Translations under genes and position numbers: made by a program
NCBI RefSeq assembly: GCF_051401765.1
Contig: NW_027480440.1
Location: forward strand, 1,922,001 to 1,986,000
Length of the DNA stretch: 64,000 nucleotides
From: Calliopsis andreniformis
Lineage: Eukaryota; Arthropoda; Insecta; Hymenoptera; Andrenidae
Direction: 5' to 3'
Shown here: positions 11,074 to 24,066 of the stretch, piece by piece
How the letters are laid out: each line of letters starts with the position of its first letter
Position numbering within the stretch: position 1 is the stretch's first letter
The notes under the pieces: generated by a model
Seen by the model: the letters and a program-made list of their open reading frames with translations, nothing else
What the model was told of the DNA's origin: nothing
The model's database searches: none

Positions 11074-11797
11074 ATTGAGGATTCAGGACTGAGGATTCAG
11101 GATTGAGGTTTGAGGACTGAGGATTGAGGATTGAGGATTGAGGATTGAGGATTGAGGATTGAGAATTGAGGATTGAGGTTTGACGATTGAAGATTGAGGA
11201 TTGGCTGTTGAGGATTGAACATTGAGGCTTGAGGATTGAGGATTGAGGATTGAATATTGATGAATGAAGATTGAGGATTGAGGATTGGAGGTCGTGGATT
11301 GAGGACGAGGACTGAGGGTTGAGTATTGATACTTGAGGCCTGAGGATTGAGGATTGAGGATTGCGAATTGAGGATTGAGGATTTAAGATTGAGGATTGCG
11401 TATTGAGGATTGGGTATTGAGGATTGAAGAATGAGGATTGAGGATTGAGGACAGAGGATTGAGGATTGAAGATTGAGTATTGAGGATTGAAGATTGACGA
11501 TTGAGGATTGAGGATTGAGGATTGAGGATTGAGGATTGAGGATTGAGGATTGAAGATTGAGGATTGAGGATTGAGGATTGAGGATTGAGGATTGAGGATT
11601 GAAGATTGAGTATTGAGGATTGAAGATTGAGGATTGAGGATTGAGGATTGAGGATTGAGGATTGAAGATTGAGTACTGAGGATTGAAGATTAAGATTGAG
11701 GATTGAGGATTGAGGACTGAGGATGGAGGATTGAGGATTGAAGGTTCAGTATTGAGGATTGAAGATTGAGTATTGAGGATTGAGTATTGAACATTGA

Positions 11798-11953
11798 GGA
11801 CTGAGTGTTGAGGGTTGAGTGATGAGAATTGATGTTTGTGGATAGAGATTTGAAGATTGCAGATTGAGTATTGAGTATTGAAAACTGTGAATTGAGTATA
11901 TTCTATTGAGGATTGAGGATTGACAACTGATTGTTGAGGACTGAGGGCAGAAG
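11798..11953 (+). repeat. Cassette 14, class A
   Basis: GGGCAGAAG replaces GGGCTGAAG at the right end. CCGG tail. Confidence 0.9.
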
Positions 11954-12258
11954 ATTGAGGGTTCCGGATTGAGGATTCAGAATTGAAATTTGAGGATTGA
12001 GGATTGAGGATTGAGGATTGAGGATTGAGGATTGAGGATTGGGGATTGAGGATTGAAGATTGAGTATTGAGGATTGAGGATGATGGCTGAGGTTTGAGGA
12101 TAGAGGTTTGAGGACTGAGGACTGAGGATTGAGGATTGAGAATTGAGGATTGAGGATTGAGGGTTGAAGATTGAGGATTGGGTATTGAGGATTGAAGAAT
12201 GTGGATTGAGGATTGAGGATTGAAGATCGAGTATTGAGGATTGAAGATTGAGGATTGG

Positions 12259-12414
12259 GGACTGAGTGTTGAGGGTAGAATGATGAGAATTGATGTTTGT
12301 GGATAGAGATTTGATGATTGCAGATTGAGTATTGAGTATTGAAAACTGTGAATTGATGATATTCTATTGAGGATTGAGGATTGACAACTGATTGTTGAGG
12401 ACTGAGTGCTGAAG
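12259..12414 (+). repeat. Cassette 15, class B
   Basis: GGGTAGAATGATGAG, TTGATGATTGC and GAGTGCTGAAGC, all shared with cassette 27. Confidence 0.9.
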
Positions 12415-13369
12415 CTTGAGGATTCAGGATCGAGGATTCAGGATTGAGGTTTGAGGAGAGAGGACTGAGGATTGAGGATTGAGGATTGAGAATTGAGGAT
12501 TGAGGATTGAGGATTGAAGATTGAGGATTGGCTGTTGAGGATTGAACATTGAGGATTGAGGATTGAGGATTGAGGATTGAGGATTGAAGGTTGAATATTG
12601 ATGAATGGAGATTGAGGATTGAGGATTGAGGGTTGTGGATTGAGAGCGAGGACTGAGGGTTGAGTGTTGATGCCTGAGGTCCGAGGATTGGGAATTAAGG
12701 ATTGCGAACTGATTATTGAGGATTGAGGATTGAAGATTGAGGATTGGGTATTGAGGATTGAAGAATGAGGATTGAAGAATGAGGATTGGGGATTGAGTAT
12801 TGAGGATTGAGGATTGAATATTGAGCATTGAGGATTGAATATTGAGGATTGAGGATTGAGGATTGAGGATTGAGGATTGAGGATTGAAGATTGAGTATTG
12901 AGGATTGAAGATTGAGGATTGACCATTGAGGATTGAGGATTGAGCATTGAGGATTGAGGATTGAAGATTGAGGATTGAGGATAGAGAGTTGAGGATTGAG
13001 GATTGTGGATTGAGGACGAGGACTGAGGGTTGAATATTTATGTTTGAGGTCTGAGGATTAAGGATTGAGGATTGAGAATTGAGGATTGAGGATTGAGGAT
13101 TGAAGATTGAGGATTGGGTATTGAGGATTGAGGATTGAGGATTGAAGATTGAGGATAGGGTATTGAGGATTGAAGGATGATGATTGAGGATTGAGGATTG
13201 AGGATTGAGGATTGAATATTGAGTATTGAGGATTGAAGATCGACTATTGAGGATTGCGGATTGAGGATTGAGGGTTGGGGATTGAGGATTGAAGATTGAG
13301 TATTGAGGATTGAAGGTTGAGGATTGTGGATTGAGGATTGAGGATTGAGGCTTGAATATTGAGGATTGG

Positions 13370-13525
13370 GGACTGAGTGTTGAGGGTTGAGTGATGAGGA
13401 TTGATGTTTGTGGATAGAGATTTGAAGATTGCAGATTGAGTATTGAGTATTGAAAACTGTGAATTGAGTATATTCTATTGAGGATTGAGGATTGACAACT
13501 GATTGTTGAGGACTGAGGGCTGAAG
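13370..13525 (+). repeat. Cassette 16, class A
   Basis: GATGAGGATTGATG at heptamers 4-5. CCGG tail. Confidence 0.9.
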
Positions 13526-13823
13526 ATTGAGGGTTCCGGATTGAGGATTCAGAATTGAAATTTGAGGATTGAGGATTGAGGATTGATGATTGAGGATTGA
13601 GGATTGAGGATTGGGGATTGAGGATTGAAGATTGAGTATTGAGGATTGAGGATTGAGGATTAAGGATTGAGGATTGAGGATTGAGGATTGAAGATTGAGT
13701 ACTGAGGATTGAAGATTAAGATTGAGGATTGAGGATTGAGGACTGGCGATTGAGGAATGAGGATTGAAGGTTCAGTATTGAGGATTGAAGATTGAGAATT
13801 GAGGATTGAGGATTGAACATTGA

Positions 13824-13979
13824 GGACTGAGTGTTGAGGGTTGAGTGATGAGAATTGATGTTTGTGGATAGAGATTTGAAGATTGCAGATTGAGTATTGA
13901 GTATTGAAAACTGTGAATTGAGTATATTCTATTGAGGATTGAGGATTGACAACTGATTGTTGAGGACTGAGGGCTGAAG
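13824..13979 (+). repeat. Cassette 17, class A
   Basis: Tail reads GTGTTCCGGACTG, shared with cassette 20. Confidence 0.9.
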
Positions 13980-14645
13980 ATTGAGTGTTCCGGACTGAGG
14001 ATTCAGAATTGAAATTTGAGGACTGAGCGTTGAGGATTGAAGATTGAGTATTGAGGATTGAAGATTGAGAATTGACGATTAGGATTGAGGATTGAGGATG
14101 AGGGCTGAGGGTTGAGGATTGAGGTTTGAGGACTGAGGACTGAGGATTGAGGATTGAGAATTGAGGATTGAGGATTGAGGGTTGAAGATTGAGGATTGGG
14201 TATTGAGGATTGAAGAATGAGGATTGAGGATTGAGGATTGAGGATTGAGGATTCAGGATTGGAGATTGAGTATTGAGGATTGAATGTTGAGGATTGTGGA
14301 TTGAGGATTGAGGATTGAGGATTGAAGATTGAGTATTGAGAATTGAAGATTGAGGATTGAGGATTGAGGATTGAAGATTGAGTACTGAGGATTGAAGATT
14401 AAGATTGAGGACTGAGGATTGAGGATTGGGGATTGAGGATTGAGGATTGAAGATTGTGTATTGAGGATTGAAGATTGAGGATTGAGGATTGAGGATTCAG
14501 GATTGAGGATTGAAGATTGAGTACTGAGGATTGAAGATTAAGAGTGAGGATTGAGGATTGAGGACTGAGGAATGAGGATTGAGGATTGAAGGTTCAGTAT
14601 TGAGGATTGAAGGTTGAGAATTGAGGATTGAGGGTTGAACATTGA

Positions 14646-14799
14646 GGACTGAGTGTTGAGGTTGAGTGATGAGAATTGATGTTTGTGGATAGAGATTTGA
14701 AGATTGCAGATTGAGTATTGAGTATTGAAAACTGTGAATTGAGTATATTCTATTGAGGATTGTGGATTGACAACCGATTGTGAGGACTGAGGGCTGAAG
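14646..14799 (+). repeat. Cassette 18, class A with two one-base deletions
   Basis: TTGAGGTTGAG lacks one G, and CCGATTGTGAGG lacks one T, so the copy is two bases short. CCGG tail. Confidence 0.88.
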
Positions 14800-15230
14800 A
14801 TTGAGGGTTCCGGATTGAGGATTCAGAATTGAAATTGGAGGACTGAGCATTGAGGATTGAAGATTGAGTATTGAGGATTGAAGATTGAGAATTGAGGATT
14901 GAGGATTGAGGATTGAGGATGAGGGCTGAGGGTTGAGGATTGAGGTTTGAGGACTGAGGACTGAGGATTGAGGATTGAGAATTGAGGATTGAGGATTGAG
15001 GGCTGAAGATTGAGGATTGGGTATTGAGGATTGAAGAATGAGGATTGAGGATTGAGGATTGAGGATTGAGGATTGATGATTGAGTATTGAGGATTGAAGA
15101 TTGACGATCGAGGATTGAGAATTGAGGATTGAGTACTGAGGATTGAGGATTGAAGATTGAGTAATGAGGATTGAAGGTTGAGGATTGTGGATTGAGGATT
15201 GAGGATTTAGCATTGAATATTGAGGATTGG

Positions 15231-15386
15231 GGACTGAGTGTTGAGGGTTGAATGATGAGAATTGATGTTTGTGGATAGAGATTTGAAAATTGCAGGTTGA
15301 GTATTGAGTATTGAAAACTGTGAATTCATGATATTCTATTGAGGCTTGAGGATTGACCACTGATTGTTGAGGACTGAGGGCTGAAG
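15231..15386 (+). repeat. Cassette 19, class C2
   Basis: TTCATGA at 14, TTGACCA at 18, then GGCTTGAGG. TTGAAAATTGCAGG at heptamers 8-9. AGCTT tail, as in cassette 43. Confidence 0.9.
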
Positions 15387-15913
15387 CTTGAGGATTCAGG
15401 ATTGAGGATTCAGGATTGAGGTTTGAGGAGAGAGGACTGAGGGTTGAGGGTTGAGGATTGAGGATTGAGTATTGAGGATTGAGGATTGAGGATTGAGGAT
15501 TGAGGGTTGTGGATTGAGGACGAGGACTGAGGGTTGAATATTTATGTTTGAGGTCTGAGGATTGAGGATAGAGGATTGAGAATTGAGGATTGAGGATTGA
15601 GGATTGAAGATTGAGTATTGAGGGTTGAAGATTGAGGATTGAGGATTGAGGATTGAGGATTGAAGATTAAGATTGAGGATTGAGGATTGAGGAGTGAGGA
15701 TTGAGGATTGAGGATTGAGGATTGAGTATTGAGGATTGAAGATTGAGGATTGAGGATTGAGGATTGAGGATTGAGGATTGAAGATTGAGTACTGAGGATT
15801 GAAGATTAAGATTGAGGATTGAGGATTGAGGACTGAGGATGGAGGATTGAGGATTGAAGGTACAGTATTGGGGATTGAAGATTGAGTATTGAGGATTGAG
15901 GATTGAACATTGA

Positions 15914-16069
15914 GGACTGAGTGTTGAGGGTTGAGTGATGAGAATTGATGTTTGTGGATAGAGATTTGAAGATTGCAGATTGAGTATTGAGTATTGAAAA
16001 CTGTGAATTGAGTATATTCTATTGAGGATTGAGGATTGACAACTGATTGTTGAGGACTGAGGGCTGAAG
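15914..16069 (+). repeat. Cassette 20, class A
   Basis: GTGTTCCGGACTG tail as in cassette 17. Confidence 0.9.
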
Positions 16070-16618
16070 ATTGAGTGTTCCGGACTGAGGATTCAGAATT
16101 GAAATTTGAGGACTGAGCATTGAGTGTTGAAGATTGAGTATTGAGGATTGAAGATTGAGAATTGACGATTAGGATTGAGGATTGAGGATGAGGGCTGAGG
16201 GTTGAGGATTGAGGTTTGAGGACTGAGGACTGAGGATTGAGGATTGAGAATTGAGGATTGAGGATTGAGGGTTGAAGATTGAGGATTGGGTATTGAGGAT
16301 TGAAGAATGAGGATTGAGGATTGAGGATTGAGGATTGAGGATTCAGGATTGGAGATTGAGTATTGAGGATTGAATGTTGAGGATTGTGGATTGAGGATTG
16401 AGGATTGAGGATTGAATATTGAGGATTGAGGATTGAGGATTGAGGATTGAGGATTGAATATTGATTATTGAGGATTGAAGATTGACTATTGAGGATTGCG
16501 AATTGAGGATTGAGGATTGAGGATTGAGGATTGAGGATTGAAGACTGAGTATTGAGGATTGAAGGTTGAGGATTGTGGATTGAGGATTGAGGATTGAGGC
16601 TTGAATATTGAGGATTGG

Positions 16619-16773
16619 GGCTGAGTGTTGAGGGTTGAGTGATGAGAATTGATGTTTGTGGATAGAGATTAGAAGATTGCAGGTTGAGTATTGAGTGTTG
16701 AAAACTTTGAATTCATGATATTCTATTGAGGATTGAGGATTGACCACTGATTGTTGAGGACTGAGGGCTGAAG
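16619..16773 (+). repeat. Cassette 21, class C2
   Basis: One-base deletion at the start (GGGGCTGAG). ATTAGAAG and AAAACTTTG are private. Confidence 0.9.
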
Positions 16774-17711
16774 ATTGAGGATTCAGGATTGAGGTTTGAG
16801 GACTGAGGATTGAGGATTGAGGATTGAGGATTGAGGATTGAAGCTTGAGTATTGAGAATTGAAGATTGAGGATTGAGGATTGAGGATTGAAGATTGAGTA
16901 CTGAGGATTGAAGATTGAGTACTGAGGATTGAAGATTAAGATTGAGGATTGAGGATTGAGGAGTGAGGATTGAGGATTGTGGATTGAGGGTTGTGGATTG
17001 AGAACGGGGACTGAGGGTTGAGTGTTGATGCCTGAGGTCTGAGGATTGAGGATTGAGGATTGCGAACTGAGGAGTGAGGATTGAGGATTGTGGATTGAAG
17101 ATTGAGTATTGAGGATTGAAGATTGAGGATTGAGGATTGAGGATTGAGTATTGAGGATTGAGGATTGAGGATTGAGGATTGAGGGTTGTGGATTGAGGAC
17201 GAGGACTGAGGGTTGAATATTTATGTTTGAGGTCCGAGGATTGAGGATTGAGGATTGAGAATTGAGGATTGAGGATTGAGGATTGAAAATTGAGGATTGG
17301 GAATTGAGGATTGAGGATTGAGGATTGAAGATTGAGGATTGAGGATTGAGGATTGAGGATTGAGGATTGAGGATTGAAGATTGAGGATTGAGGATTGAGG
17401 ATTGAGGATTGAGGGTTGTGGATTGAGGACGAGGACTGAGGGTTGAATATTTATGTTTGAGGTCTGAGGATTGAGGATTGAGGATTGAGAATTGAGGATT
17501 GAGGACTGAGGATTGAGAATTGAAGACTGAGGATCGGGTATTGAGGATTGAACATTGAGGATTGAGGATTGAGGATTGAAGATTGAGTACTGAGGATTGA
17601 AGATTAAGAGTGAGGATTGAGGATTGAGGACTGAGGATTGAGGATTGAGGATTGAAGGTTCAGTATTGAGGATTGAAGATTGAGAATTGAGGATTGAGGG
17701 TTGAACATTGA

Positions 17712-17819
17712 GGACTGAGTATTGAGGGTTGAGTGATGAGAATTGATGTTTGTGGATAGAGATTTGAAGATTGCAGATTGAGTATTGAGTATTGAAAACT
17801 GTGAATTGAGTATATTCTA
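17712..17819 (+). repeat. Cassette 22, class A, right-truncated
   Basis: Ends after TATTCTA (heptamer 15). Plain TTGAGGA units and GATGAGGG follow, with no TTGACAA CTGATTG pair. Confidence 0.88.
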
Positions 17820-18600
17820 TTGAGGATTGAGGATTGAGGATTGAGGATTGAGGATGAGGGCTGAGGGTTGAGGATTGAGGTTTGTGGACTAAGGACAGAG
17901 GATTGAGGATTGCGAATTGAGGATTGAGGATTGAGGATTGAAGATTGAGGATTGGGTATTGAGGATCGAAGAATGGGGATTGAGGATTGAGGATTGAGGA
18001 TTGAGGATTGAATATTGAGTATTGAGGATTGAAGATTGACTATTGAGGATTGCGAATTGAGGATTGACGATTGAGGATTGGGGATTGAAGATTGAGTATT
18101 GAGGATTGAAGGTTGAGGATTGTGGATTGAGAATTGAGGATTGAGGCTTGAATATTGAGGATTGGGGCTGAGTGTTGAGGGTTGAGTGATGAGAATTGAT
18201 GTTGGTGGATAGAGATTTGAAGATTGCAGGTTGAGTATTGAGTATTGAAAACTGTGAATTCATGATATTCTATTGAGGATTGAGGATTGACAACTGATTG
18301 TTGAGGACTGAGGGCTGAAGGTTGAGGATTCAGGATTGAGGATTCAGGATTGAGGTTTGAGGAGAGAGGACTGAGGGTTGAGGATTGAGGATTGAGAATT
18401 GAGGATTGAGGATTGAGGATTGAAGATTGAGGATTGGCTGTTGAGGATGGAACATTGAGGATTGAGGAGTGAGGATTGAGGATTGAGGATTGAAAATTGA
18501 ATATTGATGATTGAAGATTGAGGATTGAGGATTGAGGGTTGTGGATTGAGAACGAGGACTGGGGGTTGAGTGTTGATGCCTGAGGTCTGAGGATTGAGGA
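17735..18600 (+). repeat. Segmental duplicate d, copy 1
   Basis: Matches about 22,148-23,012 at offset 4,413. Both copies hold a right-truncated class A cassette followed 453 bp later by a class C2 cassette with TTGGTGGATAG. Confidence 0.8.
18166..18320 (+). repeat. Cassette 23, class C2
   Basis: TTGGTGGATAG at heptamer 6. TTGACAA rather than TTGACCA at 18. AGGTT tail. Confidence 0.9.
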
Positions 18601-18688
18601 TTGATGACTGAGGATTGAGGATTGAGGATTGAAGGTTCAGTATTGAGGATTGAAGATTGAGAATTGAGGATTGAGGGTTGAACATTGA

Positions 18689-18796
18689 GGACTGAGTATT
18701 GAGGGTTGAGTGATGAGAATTGATGTTTGTGGATAGAGATTTGAAGATTGCAGATTGAGTATTGAGTATTGAAAACTGTGAATTGAGTATATTCTA
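18689..18796 (+). repeat. Cassette 24, class A, right-truncated
   Basis: Same truncation as cassette 22, but continues into GATTGCGAATTGTGG. Confidence 0.88.
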
Positions 18797-18933
18797 TTGA
18801 GGATTGAGGATTGAGGATTGCGAATTGTGGATTGAGGATTGAGGATTGGGGATTGAAGATTGAGTATTGAGGATTGAAGGTTGAGGATTGTGGATTGAGA
18901 ATTGAGGATTGAGGCTTGAATATTGAGGATTGG

Positions 18934-19088
18934 GGCTGAGTGTTGAGGGTTGAGTGATGAGAATTGATGTTGGTGGATAGAGATTTGAAGATTGCAGGTT
19001 GAGTATTGAGTATTGAAAACTGTGAATTGGTGATATTCTATTGAGGATTGAGGATTGACAACCGACTGTTGACGACTGAGGGCTGAGG
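18934..19088 (+). repeat. Cassette 25, class B-like, CCGACTG subclass
   Basis: TTGGTGA at 14, CCGACTG and TTGACGA at 19-20, right end GGGCTGAGG. Only 244 bp after cassette 24, the closest spacing seen. Confidence 0.9.
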
Positions 19089-19665
19089 CTTGAGGATTCA
19101 GGATTGAGGATTCATGATTGAGGTTTCAGGAGAGAGGACTGAGGATTGAGGATCGAGGATTGAGAATTGAGGATTGAGGATTGAGGATTGAAGATTGAGG
19201 ATTGGCTGTTGAGGAATGAACATTGAGGATTGAGGATTGAGGAATGAGGATTGAGGATTGAAGGTTGAATATTGGTGAATGAAGATTGAGGATTGAGGAT
19301 TGAGGGTTGTGGATTGAGAACGGGGACTGAGGGTTGAGTGTTGATGCCTGAGGTCTGAGGATTGAGGATTGAGGATTGCGAACTGAGGATTGAGGATTGA
19401 GGATTGAAGATTGAGGATTGGGTATTGAGGATTGAAGAATGAGGATTGAAGAATGAGGATTGGGGATTGAGTATTGAGGATTGAGGATTGAAGATTGAGG
19501 ATTGAGGATTGAGGATTGAGGATTGAGGATTGAAGATTGAGTACTGAGGATTGAAGATTAAGATTGAGGATTGAGGATTGAGGACTGAGGATGGAGGATT
19601 GAGGATTGAAGGTTCAGTATTGGGGATTGAAGATTGAGTATTGAGGATTGAGGATTGAACATTGA

Positions 19666-19821
19666 GGACTGAGTGTTGAGGGTTGAGTGATGAGAATTGA
19701 TGTTTGTGGATAGAGATTTGAAGATTGCATATTGAGTATTGAGTATTGAAAACTGTGAATTGAGTATATTCTATTGAGGATTGAGGATTGACAACTGATT
19801 GTTGAGGACTGAGGGCTGAAG
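19666..19821 (+). repeat. Cassette 26, class A
   Basis: TTGCATATTGAG at heptamers 9-10. CCGG tail. Confidence 0.9.
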
Positions 19822-20252
19822 ATTGAGGGTTCCGGATTGAGGATTCAGAATTGAAATTTGAGGATTGAGGATTGAGGATTGAGGATTGAGGATTGAGGAT
19901 TGGGGATTGAGGATTGAAGATTGAGTATTGAGGATTGAGGATGATGGCTGAGGTTTGAGGATAGATGTTTGAGGACTGAGGACTGAGGATTGAGGATTGA
20001 GAATTGAGGATTGAGGATTGAGGGTTGAAGATTGAGGATTGGGTATTGAGGATTGAAGAATGTGGATTGAGGATTGAGGATTGAGGATTGAGGATTGAAG
20101 ATCGAGTATCGAGGATTGAAGATTGACGATCGAGGATTGAGAATTGAGGATTGAGTATTGAGGATTCAGGATTGAAGATTGAGTATTGAGGATTGAAGGT
20201 TGAGGATTGTGGATTGAGGATTGAGGATTGAGGATTGAATATTGAGGATTGG

Positions 20253-20408
20253 GGACTGAGTGTTGAGGGTAGAATGATGATAATTGATGTTTGTGGATAG
20301 AGATTTGATGATTGCAGATTGAGTATTGAGTATTGAAAACTGTGAATTGATGATATTCTATTGAGGATTGAGGATTGACAACTGATTGTTGAGGACTGAG
20401 TGCTGAAG
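20253..20408 (+). repeat. Cassette 27, class B
   Basis: Partner of cassette 15. GATGATAATTG is its private change. Confidence 0.9.
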
Positions 20409-21363
20409 CTTGAGGATTCAGGATCGAGGATTCAGGATTGAGGTTTGAGGAGAGAGGACTGAGGATTGAGGATTGAGGATTGAGAATTGAGGATTGAGGA
20501 TTGAGGATTGAAGATTGAGGATTGGCTGTTGAGGATTGAACATTGAGGATTGAGGATTGAGGATTGAGGATTGAGGATTGAAGGTTGAATATTGATGAAT
20601 GGAGATTGAGGATTGAGGATTGAGGGTTGTGGATTGAGAGCGAGGACTGAGGGTTGAGTGTTGATGCCTGAGGTCCGAGGATTGGGAATTAAGGATTGCG
20701 AACTGATTATTGAGGATTGAGGATTGAAGATTGAGGATTGGGTATTGAGGATTGAAGAATGAGGATTGAAGAATGAGGATTGGGGATTGAGTATTGAGGA
20801 TTGAGGATTGAATATTGAGCATTGAGGATTGAATATTGAGGATTGAGGATTGAGGATTGAGGATTGAGGATTGAGGATTGAAGATTGAGTATTGAGGATT
20901 GAAGATTGAGGATTGACCATTGAGGATTGAGGATTGAGGATTGAGGATTGAGGATTGAAGATTGAGGATTGAGGATAGAGGGTTGAGGATTGAGGATTGT
21001 GGATTGAGGACAAGGACTGAGGGTTGAATATTTATGTTTGAGGTCTGAGGATTAAGGATTGAGGATTGAGAATTGAGGATTGAGGATTGAGGATTGAAGA
21101 TTGAGGATTGGGTATTGAGGATTGAGGATTGAGGATTGAAGATTGAGGATAGGGTATTGAGGATTGAAGGATGATGATTGAGGATTGAGGATTGAGGATT
21201 GAGGATTGAATATTGAGTATTGAGGATTGAAGATCGACTATTGAGGATTGCGGATTGAGGATTGAGGGTTGGGGATTGAGGATTGAAGATTGAGTATTGA
21301 GGATTGAAGGTTGAGGATTGTGGATTGAGGATTGAGGATTGAGGCTTGAATATTGAGGATTGG

Positions 21364-21519
21364 GGACTGAGTGTTGAGGGTTGAGTGATGAGGATTGATG
21401 TTTGTGGATAGAGATTTGAAGATTGCAGGTTGAGTATTGAGAATTGAAAACTGTGAAATCATGATATTCTATTGAGGATTGAGGATGGACCACTGATTGT
21501 TGAGTACTGAGGGCTGAAG
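21364..21519 (+). repeat. Cassette 28, class C1
   Basis: GAGAATTGAAAAC at heptamers 11-12 and TTGAGTACTGAGGG near the right end. Confidence 0.9.
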
Positions 21520-22124
21520 ATTGAGGATTCAGGATTGAGGATTCAGGATTGAGGTTTGAGGACTGAGGATTGAGGATTGAGGATTGAGGATTGAGGATTG
21601 AGGATTGAGAATTGAGGATTGAGGATTGAGGATTGAAGATTGAGGATTGGCTGTTGAGGATTGAACATGGAGGATTGAGGATTGAGGATTGAGGATTGAA
21701 TATTGATGAATGAAGATTGAGGATTGAGGATTGAATGGCGTGGATTGAGGACGAGGACTGAGGGTTGATTATTGATACTTGAGGCCAGAGGATTGAGGAT
21801 TGAGGGTTGCGAATTGAGGATTGAGGATTTAAGATTGAGGATTGGGTATTGAGGATTGAAGAATGAGGATTGAGGATTGAGGACAGAGGATTGAGGATTG
21901 AAGATTGAGTATTGAGGATTGAAGATTCACGATTGAGGATTGAGGATTGAGGATTGAGGATTGAGGATTGAGGATTGAGGATTGAGGATTGAAGATTGAG
22001 TACTGAGGATTGAAGATTAAGATTGAGGATTGAGGATTGAGGACTGGCGATTGAGGAATGAGGATTGAAGGTTCAGTATTGAGGATTGAAGATTGAGAAT
22101 TGAGGATTGAGGATTGAACATTGA

Positions 22125-22232
22125 GGACTGAGTGTTGAGGGTTGAATGATGAGAATTGATGTTTGTGGATAGAGATTTGAAGATTGCAGATTGAGTATTG
22201 AGTATTGAAAACTGTGAATTGAGTATATTCTA
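22125..22232 (+). repeat. Cassette 29, class A, right-truncated
   Basis: Partner of cassette 22 with the same break. Confidence 0.88.
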
Positions 22233-23012
22233 TTGAGGATTGAGGATTGAGGATTGAGGATTGAGGATGAGGGCTGAGGGTTGAGGATTGAGGTTTGTGG
22301 ACTAAGGACAGACGATTGAGGATTGCGAATTGAGGATTGAGGATTGAGGATTGAAGATTGAGGATTGGGTATTGAGGATCGAAGAATGGGGATTGAGGAT
22401 TGAGGATTGAGGATTGAGGATTGAATATTGAGTATTGAGGATTGAAGATTGACTATTGAGGATTGCGAATTGAGGATTGAGGATTGAGGATTGGGGATTG
22501 AAGATTGAGTATTGAGGATTGAAGGTTGAGGATTGTGGATTGAGAATTGAGGATTGAGGCTTGAATATTGAGGATTGGGGCTGAGTGTTGAGGGTTGAGT
22601 GATGAGAATTGATGTTGGTGGATAGAGATTTGAAGATTGCAGGTTGAGTATTGAGTATTGAAAACTGTGAATTCATGATATTCTATTGAGGATTGAGGAT
22701 TGACAACTGATTGTTGAGGACTGAGGGCTGAAGGTTGAGGATTCAGGATTGAGGATTAAGGATTGAGGTTTGAGGAGAGAGGACTGAGGGTTGAGGATTG
22801 AGGATTGAGAATTGAGGATTGAGGATTGAGGATTGAAGATTGAGGATTGGCTGTTGAGGATGGAACATTGAGGATTCAGGAGTGAGGATTGAGGATTGAG
22901 GATTGAAAATTGAATATTGATAATTGAAGATTGAGGATTGAGGATTGAGGGTTGTGGATTGAGAACGAGGAATGGGGTTGAGTGTTGATGCCTGAGGTCT
23001 GAGGATTGAGGA
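22148..23012 (+). repeat. Segmental duplicate d, copy 2
   Basis: Partner of 17,735-18,600. It differs by GGATTAAGG near 22,757 and a short deletion at GAATGGGGTTG near 22,970. Confidence 0.8.
22579..22733 (+). repeat. Cassette 30, class C2
   Basis: Partner of cassette 23 (TTGGTGGATAG, AGGTT tail). Confidence 0.9.
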
Positions 23013-23910
23013 TTGAGGATTGCGAACTGAGGATTGAGGATTGAGGATTGAAGATTGAGGATTGGGTATTGAGGATTGGGTATTGAGGATTGAAGAATGA
23101 GGATTGAAGAATGAGGATTGGGGATTGAGTATTGAGGATTGAGGATTGAATATTGAGGATTGAGGATTGAATATTGAGTATTGAGGATTGAATATTGAGG
23201 ATTGAGGATTGAGGATTGAGGATTGAAGATTGAGGATTGAGGATTGAGGATTGAGGATTGAGGGTTGTGGATTGAGGACGAGGACTGAGGGTTGAATATT
23301 AATGATTGAGGTCTGAGGATTGAGGATTGAGGATTGAGAATTGAGGATTGAGGATTGAGGATTGAAGATTGAGGATTGGGTATTGAGGATTGAGGATTGA
23401 GGATTGAGGATTGAGGATTGAGGATTGAAGGTTGAATATTGATGAATGAAGATTGAGGATTGAGGATTGAGGGTTGTGGATTGAGAACGAGGACTGAGGG
23501 TTGAGTGTTGATGCCTGAGGTCTGAGGATTGAGGATTGAGGATTGCGAACTGAGGATTGAGGATTGCGGATTAAAGATTGAGGATTGGGTATTGAGGATT
23601 GAAGAATGAGGATTGAAGAATGAGGATTGGGGATTGAGTATTGAGGATTGAGGATTGAATATTGAGTATTGAGGATTGAATATTGAGGATTGAGGATTGA
23701 GGATTGAGGATTGAGGATGGAGGATTGAAGATTGAGTATTGAGGATTGAAGATTGAGGATTGAGGATTGAGTATTGAGGATTGACGATCGAGGATTGAGA
23801 ATTGAGGATTGAGTATTGAGGATTGAGGATTGAAGATTGAGTATTGAGGATTGAAGGTTGAGGAATGTGGATTGAGGATTGAGGATTGAGGATTGAATAT
23901 TGAGGTTTGG

Positions 23911-24066
23911 GGACTGAGTGTTGAGGGTTGAATGATGAGAATTGATGTTTGCGGATAGAGATTTGAAGATTGCAGATTGAGTATTGAGTATTGAAAGCTG
24001 TGAATTGGTGATATTCTATTGAGGATTGAGGATTGACAACCGACTGTTGACGACTGAGGGCTGAGG
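23911..24066 (+). repeat. Cassette 31, CCGACTG subclass
   Basis: TTGGTGA at 14 as in cassette 25. AAAGCTG core and GCGGATAG are private. Confidence 0.9.

Larger units (their letters stand above)
6400..11630 (+). repeat. Region 2: class C1 cassettes alternating with A and B
   Basis: C1 cassettes (cores 6687, 8034, 11001) are each followed about 300 bp later by the third allele of the CGAGGA landmark, with GTCGTGG upstream and TTGATACTTGAGGCC downstream. About 6,660-7,170 repeats at 8,010-8,520 (offset 1,347). The class A loci at 7642 and 8885 sit in a second repeated block (offset 1,243). The rest is TTGAGGA-family filler. Confidence 0.8.
11630..13430 (+). repeat. Segmental duplicate c, copy 1 (shorter)
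   Basis: Matches about 19,498-21,424. The offset is 7,868 in the left part and 7,994 in the right part. The 126-bp difference, exactly 18 heptamers, lies near 12,240. Shared oddities are TTGATGATTGC and GAGTGCTGAAGC in the class B cassette. Confidence 0.85.
19498..21424 (+). repeat. Segmental duplicate c, copy 2 (longer)
   Basis: Partner of 11,630-13,430. It keeps about 126 bp near 20,110-20,240 that copy 1 lacks, including GACGATCGAGG and GGATTCAGG units. The match stops inside the cassettes at 13453 (class A) and 21447 (class C1). Confidence 0.85.
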
